Source: Gammaproteobacteria bacterium
GTDB taxonomy: Bacteria; Pseudomonadota; Gammaproteobacteria; Pseudomonadales; DSM-25080
Reading direction: 5' to 3'
Length of the DNA: 6,605 bases
Assembly (NCBI GenBank): GCA_013372965.1
Contig: JABXIR010000132.1
Location: forward strand, 1 to 6,605
Both the position numbers and the translations under genes were made by a program. This document shows, piece by piece, positions 1-5,844 of the stretch. How positions within the stretch are numbered: position 1 is the stretch's first letter; each line of letters starts with the position of its first letter. The notes beneath the pieces are model-generated. The model saw nothing but the letters and a program-made list of their open reading frames with translations. It searched no databases and was not told where the DNA came from.

Positions 1-534
1 ACGCTGAAAGTCGTACTTGAGCACATCACGACCAAGGATGCCGTCGAATTCGTCATGAACGGGCCAAGCAATCTCGCGGCAACCATTACAGCCCACCATT
101 TATTATTCAACCGAAACCACATGTTGGCGGGAGGCATTCGACCGCACTTCTACTGCCTACCCATCCTGAAACGAGGTCTTCATCAAGAGGCACTCATCCA
201 AGCCGCAACCAGTGGTAATCCTAAATTCTTTTTGGGCACCGATAGTGCTCCACACGCTAAGGGTGATAAAGAATCTGCCTGTGGTTGTGCTGGATCTTAT
301 ACCAGCTTCGCTGCGATCGAGATGTACGCAATGGCGTTTGAGCGCGCGGGCGCACTCGACAAGCTCGAGGGTTTCGCGAGCCACTTCGGTCCTGATTTTT
401 ATGGCTTAGAGCGCAACGCGGACACTATTACTCTGGTTAAAAAAGACTGGACGGTGCCTGCTGAGTTTAACTTCGGCGCAAAGACACTCGTGCCGTTGAT
501 GGCCAATGAAACCATCGATTGGAGCGTTGAATAA
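1..534 (+). CDS. pyrC: Dihydroorotase PyrC, C-terminal part (5' end outside window)
   Basis: Cytosolic zinc enzyme that interconverts carbamoyl-aspartate and dihydroorotate, the third step of de novo pyrimidine synthesis. The frame is open from base 1 and gives 177 residues ending in TAA. They align by eye, at a constant offset of 169, with the E. coli class II enzyme (348 aa), so about half the protein is missing on the left. Visible family landmarks are LEHITT (metal-ligand His, window residue 8, E. coli H177), FNRNHML, RPHFYCLPILKR with the substrate-contact Cys/Leu, and GTDSAPH with the catalytic Asp (residue 81, E. coli D250) and His (residue 85, H254). CGCAG and the closing VPLMANETIDWSVE are also typical. 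The first metal-binding HxH and the carboxylated Lys lie outside the window. An internal ATG at 55 is not a start, because conserved sequence continues upstream of it. The next gene begins one base after the stop, so the two are very probably cotranscribed. No sign of decay is seen. Confidence 0.96.
   Translation, partial: TLKVVLEHITTKDAVEFVMNGPSNLAATITAHHLLFNRNHMLAGGIRPHFYCLPILKRGLHQEALIQAATSGNPKFFLGTDSAPHAKGDKESACGCAGSYTSFAAIEMYAMAFERAGALDKLEGFASHFGPDFYGLERNADTITLVKKDWTVPAEFNFGAKTLVPLMANETIDWSVE
521..524 (+). promoter_or_regulatory. Ribosome binding site for rnt, inside the pyrC 3' end
   Basis: GGAG lies 11 bases before the ATG at 536. It supports that start over an in-frame ATG at 506, which would add ten residues not seen in RNase T proteins and would overlap pyrC by 29 bases. 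The site lies in the last codons of pyrC, so translation of the two genes may be coupled. Confidence 0.6.
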
Positions 535-535
535 G

Positions 536-1162
536 ATGAGTCTTACAACACGATTTCGCGGTTTTCTACCCGTGGTAATCGATCTCGAGACAGGTGGGTT
601 TGAAGCGAAAACCGACGCCATTCTCGAAATGGCCGTTGTCACATTAAAAATGAATGACGACGGCCACCTGGAAAAAGACGAATCTCATGACTTTCATATT
701 CGTCCGTTTGCAGGCGCACGACTCGACCCGAAGGCACTCGAGTTTACCGGCATTGATGTCACCTCACCGGAACGACAAGCAATCCGCGAAATCGAAGCCT
801 TTAAAACTGCGTTTGAGATTATTCGAAAAGCGGTCAAAAAGCACAGCTGTAATCGCGCCATAATTGTGGCTCACAATGCCCATTTCGACCTCGGATTTAT
901 CAACGCTGCGATTGAGCGGAACAATCTAAAGCGCTCACCACTTCACCCATTCTCTTGCTTAGATACCGCCACACTGTCAGGACTCGCCTACGGACAAACC
1001 GTTCTCGCGAAGTCCTGCAAAATTGCTGGAATCGAATTCGACGGACATCAAGCACACAGCGCGCTTTACGACACAGAGAAAACAGCAGAATTGTTCTGCA
1101 GCATCGTTAATCGCTGGAAGGACCTGGGTGGCTGGCCGCTGGCTGAGCAGCCGCCTGATTAA
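536..1162 (+). CDS. rnt: Ribonuclease T (DEDDh 3'-5' exoribonuclease)
   Basis: Homodimeric exonuclease that trims the 3' ends of tRNA and other stable RNAs, removes the 3'-terminal A of tRNA-CCA (end turnover), and can act on DNA ends. The product is 208 aa, close to the usual 210-220. All DEDDh residues are present at a constant offset of 7 from E. coli: D16 and E18 (VVIDLETGGF), D118 (HNAHFD), D143 (CLDTA), and H174 and D179 (HQAHSALYDT). The four phenylalanines that stack on the RNA 3' end in E. coli are conserved as F22, F70, F117 and F139. The C-terminal VNRWKDLGGWPL is a family hallmark that separates it from DNA polymerase III epsilon. The ATG at 536 gives a normal N-terminus (FRGFLPVVID near residue 7) and follows the pyrC stop by one base. 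Its last 56 bases overlap the end of the convergent LysR-type gene. No terminator is visible between the two. Confidence 0.97.
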   Translation: MSLTTRFRGFLPVVIDLETGGFEAKTDAILEMAVVTLKMNDDGHLEKDESHDFHIRPFAGARLDPKALEFTGIDVTSPERQAIREIEAFKTAFEIIRKAVKKHSCNRAIIVAHNAHFDLGFINAAIERNNLKRSPLHPFSCLDTATLSGLAYGQTVLAKSCKIAGIEFDGHQAHSALYDTEKTAELFCSIVNRWKDLGGWPLAEQPPD

Positions 1163-2090
1163 ATAGCATATCGGCATAAGTGGCTTTAAGCGTATCGCTC
1201 AGCCACTGCATTTCCGCACTGTATTTACGATCGGGTGCCATATACATCCAGAACTTGAGTTCCGCGACGGTCAATCCCTCTGGCATGCCTACCGAGACGA
1301 TGTCATTTAGGTTCGCACCGGGTAGTAGCCGCAAGTCGACACCACTGTAAACACAGTCAGTTCGACGCATAATCTCAACAATTGAACCAACGTCGGGCGT
1401 ATCGTAGATCACTCGACGTCTTAAATTTTGATCGGCCAGCCACTCATCTACTAACCCACCGGTGTAACGAGTCATCGCGGGAACGAGATAACGAACGTGA
1501 GGGAAACTGAGAAACGCGTCCATCGTGACGTCCCCCTGAGTGAGCGGGTGCCCTTCCTTGACTAACGTGGTAAATGGCACGGGACCAAGGGCCTCTCCCG
1601 AAGTGGGTCGAGCACCTACTCTAGGCGGGAACGCCAATACCATGTCTAGCTCGCCTTGCTCGAGGCGCCTCCAAGAGTTGTCGGTCACCCCCTCAGCGAT
1701 GACTTTAATCCCGGGCGCAAACGCTTGAATTCGAGCCATAAATTCGGGCATAAGCTGCTGCCCGAGGTAGCTAAGAACCGCCATCCGAATTTCAAGATCT
1801 GCCGTGGTGGGATCGAAGGTTCGTAAATCGACAAAATCTTCGATCGATTGTAATAACTTTGGTAGCTCTCTCGCCATTTGTTGTGCAAGCGGCGTAAGCT
1901 GCATTTTGGTGCCAACCCGAATGAGTAGCTGATCGTCAAAGAGCTCTCGTAAGTTTGCCAATGTCTTTGACATCGCTGACTGCGTAACAAACAGTTGCTT
2001 CGCCGCAAGACTGACAGAAACGGTCGACAACAATACTTGGAGGGCAACCAGTTGATTTAAATTAATCCGGGAAAGCTCAACACGATTCAT
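1107..2090 (-). CDS. LysR-type transcriptional regulator, target unknown
   Basis: A 327-aa DNA-binding regulator of the LysR family, usually a cytoplasmic tetramer responding to a small-molecule co-inducer. Residues about 11-68 form the winged helix-turn-helix: NLNQLVALQVLL, then LAAKQLFVTQSAMSKTLANL as the turn and recognition helix, then LTPLAQQM. Residues about 96-305 form the periplasmic-binding-protein-like sensor (IRMAVLSYLG, LEQGELDMVLAF, VKEGHPL). The opening and the FDP linker near residue 92 recall the NodD/NahR-like subgroup, but I cannot assign an effector. It has one cysteine (C246), so it is not an OxyR with a two-cysteine redox switch. An alanine/proline-rich tail of about 18 residues makes it longer than the usual 300 and overlaps rnt. 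The ATG at 2090 has only a weak upstream GAG. It lies on the same strand downstream of the peroxiredoxin but beyond that gene's terminator, so it is probably transcribed separately. A LysR-box-like dyad lies just upstream. Confidence 0.93.
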   Translation of the reverse strand: MNRVELSRINLNQLVALQVLLSTVSVSLAAKQLFVTQSAMSKTLANLRELFDDQLLIRVGTKMQLTPLAQQMARELPKLLQSIEDFVDLRTFDPTTADLEIRMAVLSYLGQQLMPEFMARIQAFAPGIKVIAEGVTDNSWRRLEQGELDMVLAFPPRVGARPTSGEALGPVPFTTLVKEGHPLTQGDVTMDAFLSFPHVRYLVPAMTRYTGGLVDEWLADQNLRRRVIYDTPDVGSIVEIMRRTDCVYSGVDLRLLPGANLNDIVSVGMPEGLTVAELKFWMYMAPDRKYSAEMQWLSDTLKATYADMLFNQAAAQPAASHPGPSSD

Positions 2091-2111
2091 AGAATGCTCG
2101 ATATCACGATT

Positions 2112-2128
2112 TTTGACATAGTATCAAA
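2112..2128 (-). promoter_or_regulatory. Candidate LysR-box (T-N11-A dyad) in front of the LysR-type gene
   Basis: The + strand reads TTTGACATAGTATCAAA, an inverted repeat with 5-bp arms (TTTGA / TCAAA) around a 7-bp centre. It contains the T-N11-A spacing that LysR-family proteins recognise. It ends 21 bp before the regulator's ATG and lies just downstream of a possible -10 on the - strand (TATGAT, 2134-2139), so binding would suit autorepression. The -35 for that -10 is poor. The assignment rests on geometry and position only. Confidence 0.4.
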
Positions 2129-2143
2129 GTGCGATCATAACGC

Positions 2144-2171
2144 AAAAAGCCCCGCTTAACAGCAGGGCTTT
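2144..2171 (-). terminator. Rho-independent terminator of the peroxiredoxin gene
   Basis: Begins 21 bases after the peroxiredoxin stop on the - strand. The two 10-nt arms, AAAGCCCTGC and GCGGGGCTTT, pair fully with one G:U, around a 6-nt loop (TGTTAA), and run into a T tract. It should end the peroxiredoxin transcript before the LysR-type gene. Confidence 0.88.
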
Positions 2172-2192
2172 CGGTCGAGATCGAACAGCGAA

Positions 2193-2795
2193 TTATAGGC
2201 TGTCAGACTTCGAAGAAAGGTATTTAGCAACACCGTCTGGAGACGCATCCATACCTTCGTCACCTTCTGTCCAGCCTGCTGGACACACTTCACCGTGCTC
2301 TTCGTGGAAGCGAAGCGCGTCAACCAAGCGAAGTAGCTCGTCCATGTTACGGCCTAGTGGAAGGTCGTTAACGATTTGCGAACGAACAACGCCGTGCTGG
2401 TCGATGATGAATGCGCCACGGAACGCCATGCCACCTTCAGACTCAACGTCGTAGGCTTTGGCAATTTCGTGAGTCATATCAGCCGCTAGCGTGTACTTAA
2501 CTGGACCAATACCGCCATCTTCGACCGGGGTTTTACGCCAAGCGTTGTGCGTAAAGTGAGAGTCGATAGAAACACCGATCACTTCAACGCCCTTTGCAGT
2601 GAACGCATCCATACGGTGATCAAGGGCGATCAATTCAGACGGACAAACGAACGTGAAGTCGAGTGGGTAGAAAAATACAAGACCGTACTTGCCCTTGATC
2701 GCTTCTGAAAGCGTAAAGGAATCAACGATATCACCATTACCTAAAACCGCTGGTACGGTGAAGTCTGGTGCTTGCTTACCTACTAATACTGCCAT
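2193..2795 (-). CDS. Typical 2-Cys peroxiredoxin (AhpC/Prx1 family)
   Basis: Cytosolic thiol peroxidase that reduces H2O2, organic peroxides and peroxynitrite. It is normally recycled by thioredoxin or AhpF; neither reductase is in the window. The 200-aa length is standard. Visible are the thioredoxin-fold start (VGKQAPDFTVPAVLG), the peroxidatic cysteine C51 in YPLDFTFVCPSE with its T48, the conserved R126 in AFRGAFIID, and the resolving cysteine C171 in EVCPAGW. GGIG (93-96) is present as in over-oxidation-sensitive enzymes. The C-terminal helix has KYL rather than the YF motif, so sensitivity cannot be predicted simply. The ATG is fixed by an excellent Shine-Dalgarno site. It has its own terminator. 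It is probably not in the same operon as grxD, which lies 147 bp upstream on the same strand, since a promoter candidate lies between them. Family identity is certain. I leave the symbol blank because prx, ahpC and tsaA are used loosely for this group. Confidence 0.96.
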   Translation of the reverse strand: MAVLVGKQAPDFTVPAVLGNGDIVDSFTLSEAIKGKYGLVFFYPLDFTFVCPSELIALDHRMDAFTAKGVEVIGVSIDSHFTHNAWRKTPVEDGGIGPVKYTLAADMTHEIAKAYDVESEGGMAFRGAFIIDQHGVVRSQIVNDLPLGRNMDELLRLVDALRFHEEHGEVCPAGWTEGDEGMDASPDGVAKYLSSKSDSL

Positions 2796-2801
2796 GGAAA
2801 A

Positions 2802-2806
2802 CCTCC
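2802..2806 (-). promoter_or_regulatory. Strong ribosome binding site of the peroxiredoxin gene
   Basis: GGAGG on the - strand, 6 bases before the ATG at 2795. This is a near-ideal Shine-Dalgarno site, in keeping with a highly expressed peroxidase. Confidence 0.85.
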
Positions 2807-2860
2807 AATGATTATGTTTTATGACTGGGTACTTAATGCACCCTTCGAACTGATGGAGCT

Positions 2861-2888
2861 AGTGTAACTGAAATTCTCGATAGCTAAA
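2861..2888 (-). promoter_or_regulatory. Weak promoter candidate for the peroxiredoxin gene
   Basis: On the - strand a -10-like TACACT (2861-2866, four of six consensus bases) lies 16 bp downstream of a poor -35-like TTTAGC (2883-2888). Transcription would start near 2854, giving a leader of about 60 bases. The weak -35 would suit activator-dependent expression. No convincing four-part OxyR site was found upstream. This is a sequence-match guess only. Confidence 0.3.
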
Positions 2889-2942
2889 GTTAAAAAAAAC
2901 AATCGAGCATCATAAAATTAAACTATACAAAGAAGACTGCGC

Positions 2943-3260
2943 TTACTCACCTTCCACGGTGTCGAGGAGTGCCTTAAGCTCACCGTTCTCGGCCATTTCA
3001 GACACAATGTCACAGCCACCGACCAACTCACCATTGACCCAAAGTTGTGGGAACGTCGGCCAGTTAGCATAACCGGGTAGGCTTGCACGGATTTCCGGAT
3101 GTGATAGCACATCAACGTAAGCGAAGCGTTTACCACAGGCCATCACATTCTGCACGGTACGTGCTGAAAAACCGCACTGTGGGGCATTTGGAGAGCCCTT
3201 CATGTATAGCAAGATGTTATTTGACTCAATCTGATCTTTGATGGTTTCAATAATGTCCAT
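2943..3260 (-). CDS. grxD: Monothiol glutaredoxin GrxD (CGFS type)
   Basis: A 105-aa CGFS glutaredoxin that, as a glutathione-ligated dimer or with BolA proteins, carries and delivers [2Fe-2S] clusters in the cytosol. Visible are the conserved KGSP loop (K21), the active site CGFS (C29-S32), the cis-Pro region WPTFPQLW (67-74) and the glutathione-binding GGCD (81-84). Close similarity to E. coli GrxD runs from ILLYMKGSP to the GGCDIV region. The tail is shorter than the 115-aa E. coli protein. I start it at the ATG at 3260 (MDIIETIKDQI), which matches the family N-terminus. A TTG at 3317 would add 19 unconserved residues. No clear Shine-Dalgarno site precedes the ATG. It is divergent from the argD-like gene, with about 105 bp between them. 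Its closeness to a peroxiredoxin fits a redox/Fe-S neighbourhood. Confidence 0.96.
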   Translation of the reverse strand: MDIIETIKDQIESNNILLYMKGSPNAPQCGFSARTVQNVMACGKRFAYVDVLSHPEIRASLPGYANWPTFPQLWVNGELVGGCDIVSEMAENGELKALLDTVEGE

Positions 3261-3356
3261 AAGGTATGTTGACTCTATTCTGTTAAAAAAGTGGCCGTAG
3301 TTTAGCGCGTTTTGCAAATGGCGGGTACTTAGAATAAATGCTTAATTGAAAAAATT

Positions 3357-3362
3357 GGAGAG
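3357..3362 (+). promoter_or_regulatory. Ribosome binding site that favours a TTG start for argD
   Basis: GGAGAG ends 4 bases before the TTG at 3367. No comparable site precedes the two earlier in-frame TTG codons at 3346 and 3355, and no in-frame ATG exists near this N-terminus. This site therefore decides the start chosen for the aminotransferase. Confidence 0.6.
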
Positions 3363-3366
3363 CGTA

Positions 3367-4521
3367 TTGACTTCCGCACACCTCACTTTTAACTACGGCG
3401 AGCGAAACATTTGCTTCACGAAAGCTGCTGGCGTCTGGCTCACAGACTCACAGCAACACCAGTGGCTTGATGCACTATGCGGTATCGGCGTCACCAGCCT
3501 CGGCCATTGTCACCCGAGTGTAAACAACGCCATAAAAGCACAAATCGACGCGCTCGATCACGTTTCCAACCTTTATCACACTCCAATTCAGCAGTTGGCT
3601 GCTCACAAGCTGTGTGAGGTTAGCCAAATGTCTAAAGTTTATTTCTGCAACTCCGGCGCGGAGGCAAACGAAGCTGCAATCAAGCTCGCCAGACTGCATG
3701 GTCGAGCCAAACGAGGACACAGTGGCACATTAATCTGCTTCGATGGCGCATTTCACGGTCGAACTATTGGAGCGCTTAGCGCCACCGCAAAGGAAGCGAT
3801 CAAAGCGCCCTTTGCGCCTCTTTTAGCTGACGTTAAGCATCTTCCCTTCAACGATATTGAGGCGCTAGAACACGCCTTCAGCAACGATCTCGAAGCCGAT
3901 GCAATCCTTCTCGAGTTAATTCAGGGGGAATCTGGCGTTCACCTCGCGAGCGAACGCTTTATTGAAACCGTTAAACAACTTTGTCTGAAGCACGATTTGC
4001 TCCTCATGATCGACGAGGTACAAACCGGTAATTCTCGAACTGGGCAATGGTTTGCTTACCAGCATTTTTCGCTGAAACCTGATGTCGTTTCAACAGCGAA
4101 AGGATTGGGTAATGGCTTTCCCGTTGGCGCGACCCTCGTTTCAGAGAAAGCACGCGATCTACTCTACCCCGGTAGCCACGGCTCAACCTACGGAGGCAAT
4201 CCCGCGGCGTGTGCTGCAATTTGCGCAGTCATCGAGATCGTCAAGAAAGACCAAGTTCACAGGAACGTTGAGAAACAATCAAAACGGCTGAGAGAGGCTC
4301 TGGCGCAACACCCAAACGTTGACTATGTTGAAGGCCTCGGGATGATGTTAGGCGTTCAATTAATTAAGTCTATTAACGACCTTCCACAACGATTTGACCA
4401 ATCGAAGTTACTAGTCAACTGCATTAGTGACACGCGAATCCGCTTGCTACCACCGCTAGTGATAAGCGATACTGAGCTCGATGAACTAATAGCCAGGTTA
4501 TATAGCGCCCTTGATGACTAA
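3367..4521 (+). CDS. argD: Acetylornithine aminotransferase-like class III PLP enzyme
   Basis: PLP-dependent transaminase, most likely converting N-acetylglutamate semialdehyde plus glutamate to N-acetylornithine in arginine synthesis; family members may also act on succinyl-diaminopimelate. From the TTG at 3367 it has 384 aa, a normal ArgD length. Seen in order: the N-terminal GVWLTD segment, LGHCHPSV, the phosphate-binding NSGAEANEAAIKLAR, FHGRT with the ring-stacking aromatic and His, LIQGESGV, MIDEVQTG with the cofactor-N Asp (216), STAKGLGNGFPVGA with the Schiff-base Lys (245), and STYGGNPAACA. RIRLLPPLVI near the end is typical of ArgD/AstC proteins. The start is uncertain: in-frame TTG codons occur at 3346, 3355 and 3367, and only the last has a well-placed Shine-Dalgarno site. 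It overlaps the following ABC ATPase gene by 8 bases. ArgD fits better than gabT or ornithine-delta transaminase on motif wording, but the substrate is inferred. Confidence 0.87.
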   Translation: MTSAHLTFNYGERNICFTKAAGVWLTDSQQHQWLDALCGIGVTSLGHCHPSVNNAIKAQIDALDHVSNLYHTPIQQLAAHKLCEVSQMSKVYFCNSGAEANEAAIKLARLHGRAKRGHSGTLICFDGAFHGRTIGALSATAKEAIKAPFAPLLADVKHLPFNDIEALEHAFSNDLEADAILLELIQGESGVHLASERFIETVKQLCLKHDLLLMIDEVQTGNSRTGQWFAYQHFSLKPDVVSTAKGLGNGFPVGATLVSEKARDLLYPGSHGSTYGGNPAACAAICAVIEIVKKDQVHRNVEKQSKRLREALAQHPNVDYVEGLGMMLGVQLIKSINDLPQRFDQSKLLVNCISDTRIRLLPPLVISDTELDELIARLYSALDD

Positions 4522-5521
4522 ATCATTCATTGATCTTCACAAGATTTCAGCCAGCCATGACTCTCAGCCAGTGCTGCGTAATGTCGATATTCAACTTGAA
4601 CAAGGCAAACACCTTGTCCTAATCGGCTCCAGTGGTAGCGGTAAAACGACACTTCTACGAACTATTGCAGGCCTCCACCCAATCGATAGTGGCACTATCT
4701 CGGTCAACCATCGAGTGCTCGCATCGAATCAGCATCAACTCGCCCCAGAAGAGCGAAATATTGGCTTTGTATTCCAAGACCATGCACTGTTTCCACATTT
4801 AACGGCAGCCGAGAACATTGCGTTTGCTGCAAAGCTAGATCGAGAGCAGCAACGCGAAATCGAGATCATGCTCGAAATAACCGAACTGCTCAATCACTAC
4901 CCTCACCAACTTAGTGGTGGACAGCAACAACGCGTTGCCCTAGCGCGATCCATTTGTTTCGATGCACCGGTGCTACTGCTAGACGAACCGTTCGCCAGTC
5001 TCGATGAGTCGCTGCGCAAAAAGGTCATCCCCAAGCTGTGTCAGTTCTTTCAGCGCCGCAAGACCACGGTGATTTCGGTCGCTCACGATCAATCCGACGC
5101 GTTCGCCATCGCCGACGAAATGGCGTACTTAGAAAATGGGCGTCTAATACAGCAGGCGCCGCCGGAAGTTTTGTTCAATGAACCGAGTACTCGAGCCGTT
5201 GCTGAGTTCCTAAGTGTGGGTGTTTGGCTTAACGACGATGAGATAGGTCAACTGCCAATGATCAACCGTCACCGCCCTGCTCGAGAACATTCGGGAGTGT
5301 TTGTATCGGAAGCTGCGTTACGCTTCGATGAGCGAGGCGAGTTGAGCGCGACCATCATTGATCGACGTTTCTGCCTAGGCCGCTACAATTATTGGCTAAT
5401 GCCGAACGGCACCGACATTATATTGCGATCGGTTAGCACGGAACTTCACGAAGTCGATCAGAAGGTAACTATGCAACTGCAATCGGAAGATTACCTCAAG
5501 TTTTTTAAAGATGGTCATTGA
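4514..5521 (+). CDS. ABC transporter ATP-binding protein, FbpC/PotA-like
   Basis: Cytoplasmic ATPase subunit of an importer of the iron(III)/polyamine/sulfate type. The product is 335 aa. Walker A GSSGSGKT is at 38-45, the Q-loop Q88 is in FVFQDHALFPHLT, the signature LSGGQQQR is at 133-140, Walker B is VLLLDEPF at 153-160 (D157, E158), the D-loop SLDE is at 162-165, and the H-loop is H191. All catalytic parts are intact. Residues about 240-335 form a degenerate C-terminal regulatory (TOBE-like) region. The ATG at 4514 is preferred over the TTG at 4511. It overlaps the argD stop by 8 bases, and only a distant AGG precedes it, so translation is probably coupled to argD. No permease or binding-protein gene is in the window, so the substrate is unknown. 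From memory, Pseudomonas has a similar ATPase beside argF, so the arginine-gene link may be old. Iron is the family-based guess; basic amino acids are not excluded. Confidence 0.9.
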   Translation: MTKSFIDLHKISASHDSQPVLRNVDIQLEQGKHLVLIGSSGSGKTTLLRTIAGLHPIDSGTISVNHRVLASNQHQLAPEERNIGFVFQDHALFPHLTAAENIAFAAKLDREQQREIEIMLEITELLNHYPHQLSGGQQQRVALARSICFDAPVLLLDEPFASLDESLRKKVIPKLCQFFQRRKTTVISVAHDQSDAFAIADEMAYLENGRLIQQAPPEVLFNEPSTRAVAEFLSVGVWLNDDEIGQLPMINRHRPAREHSGVFVSEAALRFDERGELSATIIDRRFCLGRYNYWLMPNGTDIILRSVSTELHEVDQKVTMQLQSEDYLKFFKDGH

Positions 5522-5558
5522 TTCGTCAGCTTAAATCATCTTTAATACAATCTAAATA

Positions 5559-5591
5559 ACAACAATTGATCACATACAACAATTGATCACA
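5559..5591. repeat. Two direct 16-bp repeats upstream of csrA
   Basis: ACAACAATTGATCACA occurs at 5559-5574 and again, identically, at 5576-5591, separated by one base (17-bp period). Each copy holds two overlapping palindromes, CAATTG and TGATCA. The pair lies in the 94-bp gap between the ABC ATPase gene and csrA, and ends 24 bp before the csrA start. It could be a paired operator or a local duplication. No known binding protein is assigned. Confidence 0.85.
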
Positions 5592-5615
5592 AAATTATCT
5601 TATAAGAAGTAGACT

Positions 5616-5795
5616 ATGCTCATAATTAGTCGCAGATGCGGCGAAGCCTTTATTATTGGCGACGATGTAAAAATATCCGTACTATCGATCAAAGGTAATC
5701 AGATTCGACTTGGTATTGATGCACCACGAGAAACCACCGTACTTCGCGAAGAAGTGGCCGATCGTCGCAAGAAAGACCCAAAAGACGAAGAATAA
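5616..5795 (+). CDS. csrA: CsrA/RsmA-family RNA-binding regulator (59 aa)
   Basis: Small homodimeric protein that binds GGA-containing loops in mRNA leaders to control translation and stability. The ATG at 5616 opens 59 codons with the full CsrA fold signature: MLIISRR for MLILTRR, GEAFIIGDDVKISVL, KGNQIRLGIDAP, and the RNA-contact segment TVLREEV with R44 at the canonical position. R6 and R7 are also kept. Departures from E. coli include C8 for Val, L43 for His and a charged tail (RRKKDPKDEE). It may be a secondary paralogue beside a main csrA elsewhere, but that cannot be seen here. No strong Shine-Dalgarno site exists (only AAGAAG upstream). It lies 94 bp after the ABC ATPase gene, so it may be read from that operon or from its own promoter near the repeats. 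A perfect terminator follows 15 bases after the stop. Family assignment is firm; its targets are unknown. Confidence 0.93.
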   Translation: MLIISRRCGEAFIIGDDVKISVLSIKGNQIRLGIDAPRETTVLREEVADRRKKDPKDEE

Positions 5796-5810
5796 ACCAA
5801 CCGCAAATTC

Positions 5811-5844
5811 AAAAAAAAAAGCCGCGATGACCGCGGCTTTTTTT
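5811..5844. terminator. Two-way terminator shared by csrA and phhB
   Basis: Ten A's, then GCCGCG, loop ATGAC, CGCGGC, then seven T's. The 6-bp all-GC stem is extended by A:T pairs, and T tracts exist on either strand, so it can end both the csrA transcript (+) and the phhB transcript (-). The phhB stop codon (5843-5845) lies in the T-tract flank of the hairpin. Confidence 0.92.

Noticed and set aside
506..538. Earlier in-frame ATG at 506 as the start of rnt
   Set aside because: It adds ten residues that are a frame-shifted reading of the pyrC end and that RNase T lacks. GGAG and the family N-terminus favour 536.
1685..2047. 120-codon - strand reading frame inside the LysR-type gene
   Set aside because: Shadow frame of a clear LysR-type protein; the translation matches nothing recognisable.
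2889..2930. Possible OxyR binding site upstream of the peroxiredoxin
   Set aside because: Only one ATAG followed by an imperfect CTAT fits; the other half of the four-part spacing fails.
3258..3317. Longer GrxD starting at TTG 3317
   Set aside because: The extra 19 residues have no counterpart in GrxD, and the ATG at 3260 gives the canonical N-terminus.
5505..5545. 9-bp inverted repeat TTAAAGATG / CATCTTTAA around the end of the ABC ATPase gene
   Set aside because: AT-rich stem with a 23-nt loop and no T tract; not a credible terminator, and probably chance in AT-rich sequence.
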